From Candidatus Aminicenantota bacterium (GTDB taxonomy: Bacteria > Acidobacteriota > Aminicenantia > UBA2199): 37,856 nucleotides of DNA. The first letter of the stretch is position 1. Every line of letters begins with the position of its first letter. Below the pieces are notes generated by a model. It was not told the origin of the DNA, did not search any database, and saw only the letters and a program-made list of their open reading frames with translations. Location: NCBI GenBank assembly GCA_020355945.1, contig CP070627.1, forward strand, positions 4,166,940-4,204,795. The letters are read 5' to 3'. Below are positions 1 to 8,449 of the stretch, piece by piece. Both the position numbers and the translations under genes were made by a program.

Positions 1-1031
1 ATTGATACTTTACTGGTATTCGGTTTGCCGGGCAGGTTTGTTTTAGATTCAATGGGTTTGATTAATTGGGGTGCTTTGAGCAGTGGTTCTGGCGGGCCCG
101 GTGGTTTGCCCATTTCTACTGTAGTGCCGAATCCTTCCGGTACTTCAACTTTTTTCTCTTGTGCCTTGACCTCGGATTTGCCGTCGAATACCGATAAAGC
201 AGACATTTTCTTCTCATCAATTCCCACCAGGATTTCAACCGAATGTGAGCTGATGAGGCAGGAGGGTGTCTCGACCTGCAATCTTCCCTTAAGCTCATTA
301 AGTTTTGTACGCAGACCTCCTGTTAACAGGTGCACATTTTGTTTGCGAGGTAACCGGAAACCTCTTTCCAGAAGCGAATAGATGATCATTAATGATTGAG
401 GTCCAAGATTGATTTTACTCAGGTCAAGGAATGTCACATTGGCATTTGATTTTTTCCTGGTCAATACCCGATACAGGTGATATAGGTCCTGGTTGATTGT
501 TGCCCGGATGAAATCGATTTTATCCGGTAATTTGGTAAACACATCTCTCCTGAGATAGGTCAGTCTTCCGGCTGGATTTACATTTTTTAAAGCTGCAATT
601 TCGATCCGTCTGTTCATTGCTTTACCTTTTGGAGTACTGTTATCTGCAATCGGGAACCTGGATGAATATCCTTTGACAAGAATACGGTCTTCATCTATCC
701 CCAATTTACGGACAAGATATTCCTTCACTTGCTGCGCCCTGGATAATGACAATTTTTGATTGACTTCCGGGCTGCCGCTGTTGTCCGTATGACCACCAAC
801 TTCGATGATCAAACCCTGGTTTTCCTTTAAAAAATCCCCAAGTTTATTAAGGAAAGAAGCAAAATCGGGATTAAAATCGGATTTCCCGGTTTCATATGAC
901 CCTCCCGTGGAGATAATTTTTTCTCCTTTGAGCAGGAGAGCGAAATCGGTTTCAGACTCACTGTGACCGCGAACTGAAATGCCAATAAGTCCAATGCAAA
1001 AAATTAAAATAATAATTAAAATTTTTTTCAT
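1..1031 (-). CDS. OmpA-FecR envelope protein (3' end outside window)
   Basis: The reading frame starts at ATG 1031, after an AGAGGG ribosome site, and stays open for 343 codons to the window edge. Residues 1-22 form a signal peptide. Residues 35-147 are an OmpA-type peptidoglycan-binding domain, with GGHTDNSGS near residue 79, a conserved SLSRAQ..V..YL helix and the NRRIEI end near 140. Family knowledge says this fold binds diaminopimelate in the wall from the periplasm. Residues 200-310 look like a FecR domain: LPRKQNVHLLTGGLRT, then VFDGKSEVKAQ and KVEVPEGFGTTV. A proline-rich linker (GKPPGPPEP) follows, so more domains are likely beyond the edge. The combination suggests a wall-anchored envelope protein. 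It is transcribed away from the rest of the window and shares no operon here. The exact role is unknown. Confidence 0.85.
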   Translation of the reverse strand, partial: MKKILIIILIFCIGLIGISVRGHSESETDFALLLKGEKIISTGGSYETGKSDFNPDFASFLNKLGDFLKENQGLIIEVGGHTDNSGSPEVNQKLSLSRAQQVKEYLVRKLGIDEDRILVKGYSSRFPIADNSTPKGKAMNRRIEIAALKNVNPAGRLTYLRRDVFTKLPDKIDFIRATINQDLYHLYRVLTRKKSNANVTFLDLSKINLGPQSLMIIYSLLERGFRLPRKQNVHLLTGGLRTKLNELKGRLQVETPSCLISSHSVEILVGIDEKKMSALSVFDGKSEVKAQEKKVEVPEGFGTTVEMGKPPGPPEPLLKAPQLIKPIESKTNLPGKPNTSKVS

Positions 1032-1293
1032 TTTTACCCTCTTCCATTGACATTCATGAAACACAAAGAAGTCCATCAATTTTATCATTGTTATCTCTGA
1101 AACGGCAAAAATTATACCAGAAAAATAGAGAGTTGTAAAATTAAAAGGAAAAAAAAGAGCCAGTCGTTCTATAAAATAAATACCTGACCCCATAATTTTA
1201 CTTTTTGAAAAAACCGCCCCTGGACCCCGCAAAAACTTTTTATTAAATCACCTTCGTGTCACCTGCTTCACTGTAACTTCGTGGCTAAATCAA

Positions 1294-1470
1294 TTAATTA
1301 TTATAATCTCCATTACCTACTATGCGCCAGGTCAAATCAGCACGCGTCTCGATATACTCAAAACCAATGCGAACAATTCCGTCCATATACCATATCATAT
1401 TCATCCCATCCGAATAGCGCCGCCAGAGAATATCAATTTTACCATCATCATTAAGAAATAAAGGTGCCAG
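1294..1470 (-). pseudogene. VCBS/FG-GAP repeat protein remnant
   Basis: Read on the minus strand, about 57 codons give one repeat of the VCBS/FG-GAP type: NDDGKIDILWRRYSDGMN, then IWYMDG, then TWRIVGNGDYNN, ending at TAA 1294-1296. The DxDGKxDILWR..(S)DG..xxWYMDG..xxxWxIVGxGDYN pattern is typical of secreted repeat proteins. There is no start codon with a ribosome site, no second repeat and no signal peptide. It is most likely a decayed fragment of a larger gene. Confidence 0.6.
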
Positions 1471-1603
1471 GCAAAGGAAATTAAAAAAATTTTTAGAAAT
1501 TTTGAATTAATGAAGTGATGAGGTAATGGGAAAGGACTCGACAATACAGCACCCCAACGCACCGACCTCATTTTTCAACACAACATTTAAACATTTCAAC
1601 GCA

Positions 1604-1637
1604 CCGTCCCCTTCACCCACCCGTCCCCTTCACCCAC
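1604..1637. repeat. 17-bp tandem duplication
   Basis: The unit CCGTCCCCTTCACCCAC occurs twice head to tail (1604-1620 and 1621-1637). It lies about 110 bases upstream of the FAH-family gene. No function is evident. Confidence 0.75.
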
Positions 1638-1745
1638 ATTCTTGAATGGTATTAGGACTATTTGCAATAGTATGATATAATAAAATGCTAAGTATTTTTG
1701 TGGTTGATCAGATGATCAAAACGAAAAGGAGATTATTGGTTTGCG

Positions 1746-2552
1746 ATGAAAATAATTCGATTTATCTGCCCAAATGAACAAATATGTTGGGGGGTCGCAG
1801 ACCATCCCCGCCGTAAAATTGCACAGCTCATCAAAGGGAATATCTTTGATGAGTTCAAGGTAACTTCCGAAAGGGTGGAAATAAAAAAAATTTTACCCCC
1901 TGTCTCTCCACCCAATATCCTGGGTATTGGTTTGAACTACAAGAAGCATGGAATTGAAACCGGGATAAAACGCCTGGAAATACCGGTGATGTTTTTGAAA
2001 GCAACGGGTACGATTGTGGGGCCCGGGGACCCGATTATATTACCTCGAGTGGGACCCCATCAAGTGGATTATGAAGCCGAACTGGCCGTTATCATAAAGA
2101 AAAAAGCAAAAAATGTGTCACCGGGTGAAGCCATGGATTATATATTGGGTTACACCTGTGCCAACGATGTCAGCGCCCGTGATTGGCAGATCAGGAAACA
2201 GAAAAGCCAGTGGGTCAGGGGAAAAAGCTTCGATACCTTTTGCCCCCTGGGGCCCTGGCTGGTGACAAAAGATGAGATACCCGATCCGCATAATCTTTCA
2301 ATTCAAGCGGAGATCAATGGAAAAATCTACCAGGATTCAAATACTTCGGATATGATATTTGATGTGCCCGCTATTGTGAGTAACCTGAGCCAATCCATTA
2401 CCCTGTTTCCCGGGACCGTCATACTAACAGGAACACCTCATGGCATCGGGTTTACCCGTATACCCCCTGTCTTTTTGAAACCTGGTGACCAGGTCACCAT
2501 TAAAATAGAACAAATCGGCGAATTAACCAACCCGGTTATATTAGAAGAATAA
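1746..2552 (+). CDS. Fumarylacetoacetate hydrolase family protein
   Basis: This 268-residue protein has the FAH fold. Members are metal-dependent hydrolases, decarboxylases or isomerases of acyl-pyruvates and related aromatic-degradation products in the cytoplasm. The signature runs from ILGIGLNYKKH (residues 58-68) through PVMFLKATG and VDYEAELAVII, with expected metal ligands Glu110 and Glu112. It continues with CANDVSARDWQ (Asp141) and the C-terminal GTVILTGTPHGIG loop. Length matches the short FAHD1/YcgM-like class. The start is ATG 1746, with AAGGAG at 1726-1731, a rather long spacing. It stands alone, convergent with the kinase gene downstream, so context does not reveal the substrate. 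Acylpyruvase or 5-carboxymethyl-2-hydroxymuconate isomerase-like activity is possible. Confidence 0.9.
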   Translation: MKIIRFICPNEQICWGVADHPRRKIAQLIKGNIFDEFKVTSERVEIKKILPPVSPPNILGIGLNYKKHGIETGIKRLEIPVMFLKATGTIVGPGDPIILPRVGPHQVDYEAELAVIIKKKAKNVSPGEAMDYILGYTCANDVSARDWQIRKQKSQWVRGKSFDTFCPLGPWLVTKDEIPDPHNLSIQAEINGKIYQDSNTSDMIFDVPAIVSNLSQSITLFPGTVILTGTPHGIGFTRIPPVFLKPGDQVTIKIEQIGELTNPVILEE

Positions 2553-2651
2553 CTCCCAAATTTTATCCCATGATTTTGAATGGCAATAGAAAAACCGCGA
2601 ATGTCGGCACTGATTATACCATTACTGCGGTACTGGGGAATCGAGCGATTA

Positions 2652-5600
2652 CTATTCCTCAGGCATATATTCATCAAGAATTTTAAACAAGATAGATTTG
2701 TCAATGGGCTTGGAAATGTAATCATTCATTCCCTGGGACAAAAATCTTCCTTTGTCTCCTTTCATGGCATGGGCAGTTAAAGCAATGATAGGGACTTTCC
2801 TGTCCAGTTTACGGATTTCCCGGGTGGCCTCCAGGCCATCCATATCAGGCATCTGGATATCCATCAAGATCAGGTGAAATTTCTCTTGTGGATTCCCGGC
2901 TCTTTTGATGAAGGTTTCCACTACCGCATTGCCATCCTGGACAATTTCTACTTTATGACCTTTTTTCTCAAGCAAACGCCGAATTAATCGCTGATTGATG
3001 ATATTGTCCTCTGCCACCAGTATACGCATACCAGCCTTTTTCTCCTTAATTCCCGTTTTTTCCTTTTGCCCGGGTGCATTTTCCCTATCCTCTTTCCTGG
3101 TTTTATACCCCATCACTTCAAGTATGGTCTCCAATAATTCCTGGGAATTGATGGGTTTCAATAAATGAGCAGAAGCATCCTGGGCCTTGAATTCAGGGAG
3201 ATCTTCAGCTTTTATACCAGAGGTCAACAAAATAACCGGTATATCTAATTTAAGCTCTTCCCTTATCTTCTTTAAAACCGTGCCGCCATCCATTTCCGGC
3301 ATCCTGAAATCAAGAATAACCAGTCGAAAATAGGGAGGGTTTAGAGGTTTTGCTTCCAGGATTTCAAGGGCTTCCGGGCCGGAACCTGCAATCTCCGGTT
3401 TTAAACCGTATTTGGCCAAAACTTCCTGTAGAAATCGCCGGTTGGTTTCATTATCATCAACGATTAACACGGAAAGGCCTTTCAATTCACGGATTTCTAC
3501 TTGCTTCTTGATGTCCTCCTGTTCTTTGTCCACATCAAATAAAACAGTAACATGAAAGGTGCTGCCTGGCCCACATTTACTAAAATGATGGAATGTGGCG
3601 GGGCTTTCAGCCCATATGATCCCTCCCATTAGTTCCACTAATTTTGCACTAATAGCCAATCCCAAACCAGTTCCTCCATATTTCCGGGTGGTGGAGGAGT
3701 CAGCTTGAGAAAACTTTTCAAAAATAGTTTCCAATTGGTCCTGGGATATCCCGATTCCAGTGTCGGAAACCATGAAATGCAAAAGGATTTTATCATCTTC
3801 AAGGCCTTCTTCCAATATCTCTATTTTTAATACGATTTCACCTCTCTCTGTGAATTTAATCGAGTTCTCGATTAAATTAGCAATAATCTGGCGCAGTCGC
3901 TCTGAGTCCCCAATTAATTGGTCAGGTACTTCCGAGTCAATATAGTAAACCAATTCCAGCTCTTTATCATGGGCCTGAACTGCCAGGGTTTTAGTGGTAT
4001 CACCCAGGATTTTACGAAGGCTAAAGGGAGTAGGCTCTAAAATCAATTTCCCGGCTTCAACTTTGGAAAGATCAAGGATATCCTTCAGAAGGTTCAACAG
4101 GGCACGGGAGGCCTGCTGGACAATATCCAGGTATTCCTGCTGCTCTTCATTCAAATCCGTACCCAATACCAGCTCTGTCATCCCAATAATGGCATTCAGC
4201 GGGGTCCGAATTTCATGGGACATATTGGCCAGGAATTCACCTTTTGAACGACTGGCTGCTTCGGCGGACTCCTTGGCACTCAATAACTCAATCTCCATAT
4301 TTTTCCGTTCGGTAATGTCCTCTTTTATGGCTACAAAATGGGTAATATTCCCATCTGCATCCTTAATCGGCGATATCAGCGTCGAATCCCAGTATAAATC
4401 ACCGTTTTTCTTTCTATTATAAAATTCTCCATGCCAGTCCTTACCCGCGGTAATGGTTTCCCATAAGTCCTTATAGTCTTTGTCGGGGGTAAAGTTGGAT
4501 TTTAATATATCGGTCTTTTTTCCTACCACCTCATCTCGTTCATAGCCGGTGATTTTGGTGAACTTTGGGTTCACATATTCAATGATTCCATTGGTGTCCG
4601 AAATTTCAATGCCTACACTACTTTGTTCCACCGCTCGTAATAGAATCCGTTTTTCGGTTTCCTCTGCCTTCTTTTGGGTAATATCTCTTAAAAGAGCGAT
4701 TAAATTGGGTTCTTCCTGTATTTCCACTTCCCACAGCATTAATTCTGCAGGGAAAATTTCATTGTTTTTTCGTTTGCATTCAATTTCGATAATCGTTCCA
4801 TATCCATATCCATGAGACCCCTTTTGTCCTGCTTTACCGGGCTCGCCAATGGTTTTGGTGAATTTCTTATAATCATTGGTGGGAATAATTTGTTTAAAAA
4901 AGTCCTCGCCTTGCAGTTCGTCGGCAGTATATTCAAACATTCGTTCTGCTGCCGGATTCCAGAATAAAACGTTTCCATGATGATCCAGCATCACAATGGC
5001 ATCCTGGATCGATGAGGTAATGGTTCGGAGTTTCTTTTCATTGGCTTCGATCTCCTGGCTTTTGATTTCTAACTCCCTGGTACCTTCGGAAATCAGCTCC
5101 TCCAGGTGATCCCGATGGGTTTTTAATTCCTTCTCTATCAATTCCCGTTCCAGGATTTCCGATTCCAGTTGTTTCTCCCTCTCCCCTAACCGATCCATTA
5201 ATTTACCAAAACTATAATACAAAATGAGAAATACCACCATCAAAATAACCACCGTAATAACAATAATTTGAATAAAAGAATGATTGATTTTTTCTTTTCG
5301 TTCGGTAATATCATAGATCGATACAACCGCTGCCACCGGGTTATCTTCATAATCCTTCAAATCAAAATGAGGTTGTACCATATAGATTTTATCTTTATAA
5401 GAAACTTCTGTTCCAATGAGTTTCATACCTGTTTTTTCCAGGATTCTAACCAGGTCGTCATTACCCAATTTATCGGGATTGCCGGGGTAGGCATCTTTTA
5501 TTGACTGCTCTTTTGTAAGATTTTTTGGTATCTTGAATGAGCTGATATTATCTGGTTTCACCAGGAACACAATGTTTACTTTCAGCATCTCTTCAGTGGT

Positions 5601-6203
5601 ATCATCTAAAAAATTCCTGGGTTCGATGACAAATTCCAATGCACCGACAGCACTGCCGGTGCTGTCATCAGGAAGTATTGGGAAGATCAGGCTGTACATC
5701 ACTTCATTTTGTGACCTCCAGAATGATTGGTTTTCCTCTTTTTCTCTGATTACTCTTTTTAATAAGGGTTTAATCGGTCCTGCCGGGGGCTTATTTTTTT
5801 CCTCATCGTATACCCTGGCCATTCCTATACCCCGGGAATTATAGCAGTTGATTGCCTTTAGAAAAGTATATCGCTTTCTAATGGTCTGTAAAAAACCCTG
5901 GACCCGGCCATAAAGTTTATCTTTGTCTTCATTGACAAAGAGTTCTTTTATCTCTCCGGTTGAAAGAAAATTTTTGATGCGTCCACGGTAAAAGATGGGG
6001 AGATGTCTTGCAGAAACGTTGAAAACTCTCTCTATAATCCTGTCATAGGTGTCGGTGACATTTTTGATTTCATTTTTGTTGTACTTGATGGTGTTATAAA
6101 GAAAATATAGTAAGGATAGAATAGCAATCATCAGGCCCACCACAGTCATGGCCTTAATCTTCAAGCTTACAGCCGGAATTTTGGTTTTCTCTTTCATATC
6201 CAT
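2652..6203 (-). CDS. Membrane-bound hybrid sensor histidine kinase with two receiver domains
   Basis: This 1183-residue sensor kinase has a membrane segment at 19-37, a periplasmic Cache-like sensor of about 270 residues, a second membrane segment at 311-331 and a coiled coil at 338-395. Two PAS domains follow (about 393-512 and 520-635). The HisKA motif [10 protein letters not shown] carries the phospho-accepting His663. The ATPase has its N box at Asn780, DTGIG at 814-818 and GGTGLGLA at 843-850. Two receiver domains have Asp965 and Asp1115 as phospho-acceptors, with Lys1016 and Lys1165. No HPt domain is present, so a separate HPt protein would be needed for a relay. It lies downstream of the Sir2 and Nramp-like genes on the same strand. 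No clear ribosome site precedes the ATG. A TTGAAA-17-TATTAT pair ends only 3 bases before it and would make the message nearly leaderless. Confidence 0.93.
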   Translation of the reverse strand: MDMKEKTKIPAVSLKIKAMTVVGLMIAILSLLYFLYNTIKYNKNEIKNVTDTYDRIIERVFNVSARHLPIFYRGRIKNFLSTGEIKELFVNEDKDKLYGRVQGFLQTIRKRYTFLKAINCYNSRGIGMARVYDEEKNKPPAGPIKPLLKRVIREKEENQSFWRSQNEVMYSLIFPILPDDSTGSAVGALEFVIEPRNFLDDTTEEMLKVNIVFLVKPDNISSFKIPKNLTKEQSIKDAYPGNPDKLGNDDLVRILEKTGMKLIGTEVSYKDKIYMVQPHFDLKDYEDNPVAAVVSIYDITERKEKINHSFIQIIVITVVILMVVFLILYYSFGKLMDRLGEREKQLESEILERELIEKELKTHRDHLEELISEGTRELEIKSQEIEANEKKLRTITSSIQDAIVMLDHHGNVLFWNPAAERMFEYTADELQGEDFFKQIIPTNDYKKFTKTIGEPGKAGQKGSHGYGYGTIIEIECKRKNNEIFPAELMLWEVEIQEEPNLIALLRDITQKKAEETEKRILLRAVEQSSVGIEISDTNGIIEYVNPKFTKITGYERDEVVGKKTDILKSNFTPDKDYKDLWETITAGKDWHGEFYNRKKNGDLYWDSTLISPIKDADGNITHFVAIKEDITERKNMEIELLSAKESAEAASRSKGEFLANMSHEIRTPLNAIIGMTELVLGTDLNEEQQEYLDIVQQASRALLNLLKDILDLSKVEAGKLILEPTPFSLRKILGDTTKTLAVQAHDKELELVYYIDSEVPDQLIGDSERLRQIIANLIENSIKFTERGEIVLKIEILEEGLEDDKILLHFMVSDTGIGISQDQLETIFEKFSQADSSTTRKYGGTGLGLAISAKLVELMGGIIWAESPATFHHFSKCGPGSTFHVTVLFDVDKEQEDIKKQVEIRELKGLSVLIVDDNETNRRFLQEVLAKYGLKPEIAGSGPEALEILEAKPLNPPYFRLVILDFRMPEMDGGTVLKKIREELKLDIPVILLTSGIKAEDLPEFKAQDASAHLLKPINSQELLETILEVMGYKTRKEDRENAPGQKEKTGIKEKKAGMRILVAEDNIINQRLIRRLLEKKGHKVEIVQDGNAVVETFIKRAGNPQEKFHLILMDIQMPDMDGLEATREIRKLDRKVPIIALTAHAMKGDKGRFLSQGMNDYISKPIDKSILFKILDEYMPEE

Positions 6204-6265
6204 ATATAATATAACAAGATGGAAAAATTTTCAAAGCTTATCGAGAAAAGAAATGTAAAAAAAAT

Positions 6266-6973
6266 TCAACGGGGCGCCTGTTTTGGGAAGAGGTCGGATA
6301 GCGCCTTACTGGCAGGTTCCCTGATATTTTGATCGTACATGTGAGATAGGGGTGATGACTCAGGATTAATTTCGATGCAAAATGCCCCGTTGTCTTTGGC
6401 AATGGGTGGAAAACCGGCCGCAGGATACACCACCCCTGAGGTACCAATACTAATAAACAGGTCACATGCACCAATGACACCAATCGCTTTTTGTATCACC
6501 TCCTCTTTAAGCATATCCTCAAACCAGACAATATCCGGTCGCAGCCAACGATTGCATACTTCGCACTTGTAGTTTTTATAGGTTTCGTTCACATCTTCGC
6601 TAACCCCGTGATGGGGACATCGTACCCGCCAAAGACTGCCGTGAAGTTCCACGACGTTTTTACTTCCCGCCCGCTGATGCATGCCGTCAATATTTTGAGT
6701 GACCACTGTAACCTGGGGATGTTTTTTTTCCAATTCCGAGATGATAAAATGTCCCGCATGGGGTTTACATTCCAATACAGCTTTCCGTCTTAGTTCGTGG
6801 AACTTCAAAACTTTCTCCGGGTCTTGATCGAACGCCCTCTGGCACGCGTATTCTTCCCAATTGTATTGATGCCATACGCCGCCGCTTCCCCTGTAGGTGG
6901 GTACCCCGCTTTCAGCAGACATACCCGCACCGGTAAAAAAAACAATTCGCTCATAATCACCTGGATCGATCAT
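6266..6973 (-). CDS. cobB: Sir2-family NAD-dependent protein deacylase
   Basis: This is a class III-like sirtuin that removes acyl groups from protein lysines using NAD. ATG 6973 is preferred because GAGGTG lies 9 bases upstream; a GTG at 6985 would overlap that ribosome site. Numbering here follows the longer GTG form. The NAD site is FFTGAGMSAESGVPTYRG (17-33). TQNIDGMHQ (97-104) and the catalytic His115 in ELHGS are intact. The zinc ribbon is unusual: the first pair is C123-P-H-H, not CxxC, while CEVC (141-144) is normal. In the SIRT5-type acyl pocket, Tyr is replaced by His63 but Arg66 is kept, so desuccinylase activity is uncertain. The C-terminal SIGTSG..YPAAG segment is typical. Gene order Nramp-like, sirtuin, kinase on one strand permits co-transcription. 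Confidence 0.93.
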   Translation of the reverse strand: MIDPGDYERIVFFTGAGMSAESGVPTYRGSGGVWHQYNWEEYACQRAFDQDPEKVLKFHELRRKAVLECKPHAGHFIISELEKKHPQVTVVTQNIDGMHQRAGSKNVVELHGSLWRVRCPHHGVSEDVNETYKNYKCEVCNRWLRPDIVWFEDMLKEEVIQKAIGVIGACDLFISIGTSGVVYPAAGFPPIAKDNGAFCIEINPESSPLSHMYDQNIREPASKALSDLFPKQAPR

Positions 6974-7056
6974 CGTTGTCTTCACCTCGCTTTTATAATA
7001 TCCTTTCTCTCTTTAAAAGTCAAATGAAAATCATATTTTTCACCTTTGCCTCCGAT

Positions 7057-8277
7057 TTAAAACAGCCTCTGCCATATCTCGCTTATACACAAAAACGCAA
7101 ATAAAACCAACCCGGCAAAAAGCAATAAATTAATTAACAGGTTATTCTTAAAATCCTTCACCCATTTTATTCTATTGTTCATAATTAACAATAAAACCGC
7201 CAGGAAAGGCATAAAAAAAGCCCCGATTATAGAATAAATCACCACCACCCAGACCGGTTTCCCAAAAAATAACAGGATCAAAGGAGGAATGGCCAGGTAG
7301 AACAAAAAGAACAGGTAATTTCGCGAACGGAGGTCAATTTTGGTCCGGGAAATAGTATAGCTTTTATTCTTATATACCTGGATAGAATCGGAAAAGAGAT
7401 AAGGGACCCCCTGCCAGACCCCTAACATTGAAGAAAACACCGCCCCCCAAAAACCAATAAGGAAAATCCACTTACCAATAGGGCCCACCACCGTACCCAT
7501 TTGTTCAGCCAACCCAATGACCATTTTACTGCCGGTTATCACTTCAGGCTTAACCCCTGCCGCGATTATTATGATGGCCATCCCGAATAAACCGGTCAAT
7601 AAATAAGCGACCATTAAATCGGTTCTGGCTCGTTTGTAAAATTGTTTGCCAATCCATTTTTTCTCCCGGATCCAGTACCCGTAACTGAGTAAAGTAACCG
7701 TTCCGCCAACACCGCCGATCACACCAAGGATAAAGGTAACCGATCCCGGGGGTAAACCAGGAATTGCCAGTGATTTAAGTACCAGGCCCCAATCCGTGTG
7801 AATTAAAATCGCACTGAGGCATACAACCACAAACATTAAACCGATAAAAAACTTCATTAAGTTTTCCATCAACTGGTATCGGCCGATATAAACCAGGAGT
7901 AGAGCGGTCAAGGAATGAAGGATTCCCCAGGTTTCCACGGGGCAAAAAGGAAAAATGGCATGGGCAGCTAAACCGCAGGCAGCGATCAGGGCGCCGGCCA
8001 CAATAAATCCCCAAAGAAACAGGTAAACGATAAAGTATATTGAAACCAGGGCATGAAATTTATGTTTCCAGCCCTGGAGGACAGTGGTACCGGTGGCCAA
8101 TTGCCATCGGGCGATTCCTTCATTGAGAATGAATTTTATTATTGCCCCGACAATGGCTGCCCAGATAATGACAATTCCGTATTTTGCCCCGGCCACTGAA
8201 GCGGCAATCATATCTCCGGCTCCCACACCTGTTGCTGCCACAACAATTCCTGGCCCTAAATTTTTTAGAAATTTCAT
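7057..8277 (-). CDS. Nramp-related divalent metal transporter, non-canonical
   Basis: This is a 406-residue membrane protein with about 11 hydrophobic segments and the Nramp layout: GPGIVVAATGVGAGD at the first helix, and NEGIARWQLATG after the second. The two metal-binding motifs of classical Nramp (DPGN in helix 1, MPH in helix 6) are missing. The equivalent positions read TGVGAGD (16-22) and T-L-L (195-197). The family is therefore clear but the substrate is not; Nramp-related proteins with altered motifs can carry other ions such as magnesium. The start ATG 8277 has GAGGAG 12 bases upstream. It is the first gene of a leftward series with the sirtuin and kinase genes, and is divergent from the TPR gene at 8450. 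Confidence 0.88.
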   Translation of the reverse strand: MKFLKNLGPGIVVAATGVGAGDMIAASVAGAKYGIVIIWAAIVGAIIKFILNEGIARWQLATGTTVLQGWKHKFHALVSIYFIVYLFLWGFIVAGALIAACGLAAHAIFPFCPVETWGILHSLTALLLVYIGRYQLMENLMKFFIGLMFVVVCLSAILIHTDWGLVLKSLAIPGLPPGSVTFILGVIGGVGGTVTLLSYGYWIREKKWIGKQFYKRARTDLMVAYLLTGLFGMAIIIIAAGVKPEVITGSKMVIGLAEQMGTVVGPIGKWIFLIGFWGAVFSSMLGVWQGVPYLFSDSIQVYKNKSYTISRTKIDLRSRNYLFFLFYLAIPPLILLFFGKPVWVVVIYSIIGAFFMPFLAVLLLIMNNRIKWVKDFKNNLLINLLLFAGLVLFAFLCISEIWQRLF

Positions 8278-8358
8278 CCTTGTTTACGACTCCTCTTTTC
8301 AAATATGCAATTTTACCACACCAATGGAATTAATCAAAAGTTTTTTTAAAAAGCGCCC

Positions 8359-8376
8359 CCTGGCCGCCGGAGGCAA
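8359..8376. repeat. 18-bp dispersed intergenic repeat, copy 1
   Basis: CCTGGCCGCCGGAGGCAA is found exactly, in opposite orientation, at 27144-27161. A degenerate relative (CGCCCCTGGACCCCGCAAAAA) occurs near 1207-1227. This copy lies in the divergent promoter region between the Nramp-like and TPR genes. It is probably a small dispersed GC-rich element. Confidence 0.7.
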
Positions 8377-8402
8377 AAAAGTAATTTCTATAGCAGAAAT
8401 AT

Positions 8403-8431
8403 TTTATAAAAAAGTTTGAATATGTTATAAT
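8403..8431 (+). promoter_or_regulatory. Putative sigma-70 promoter of the TPR gene
   Basis: TTTATA (8403-8408) and a perfect TATAAT (8426-8431) are separated by 17 bases. The start codon at 8450 and the ribosome site AGAGAGG follow closely, giving a very short leader of about 12 bases. The -35 box matches the consensus at only four of six positions. Confidence 0.5.
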
Positions 8432-8449
8432 CTGTCAGAGAGGTATAAG

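Larger units (their letters stand above)
1032..1745. other. Intergenic region with gene debris and short repeats
   Basis: This stretch of about 710 bases has no intact gene. It contains a VCBS/FG-GAP remnant on the minus strand (1294-1470), a GGTGCCAGGCAAAG motif at 1463-1476 and a 17-bp tandem repeat at 1604-1637. It probably holds the promoters for the two divergent flanking genes, but no convincing -35/-10 pair was found by eye. Confidence 0.6.
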
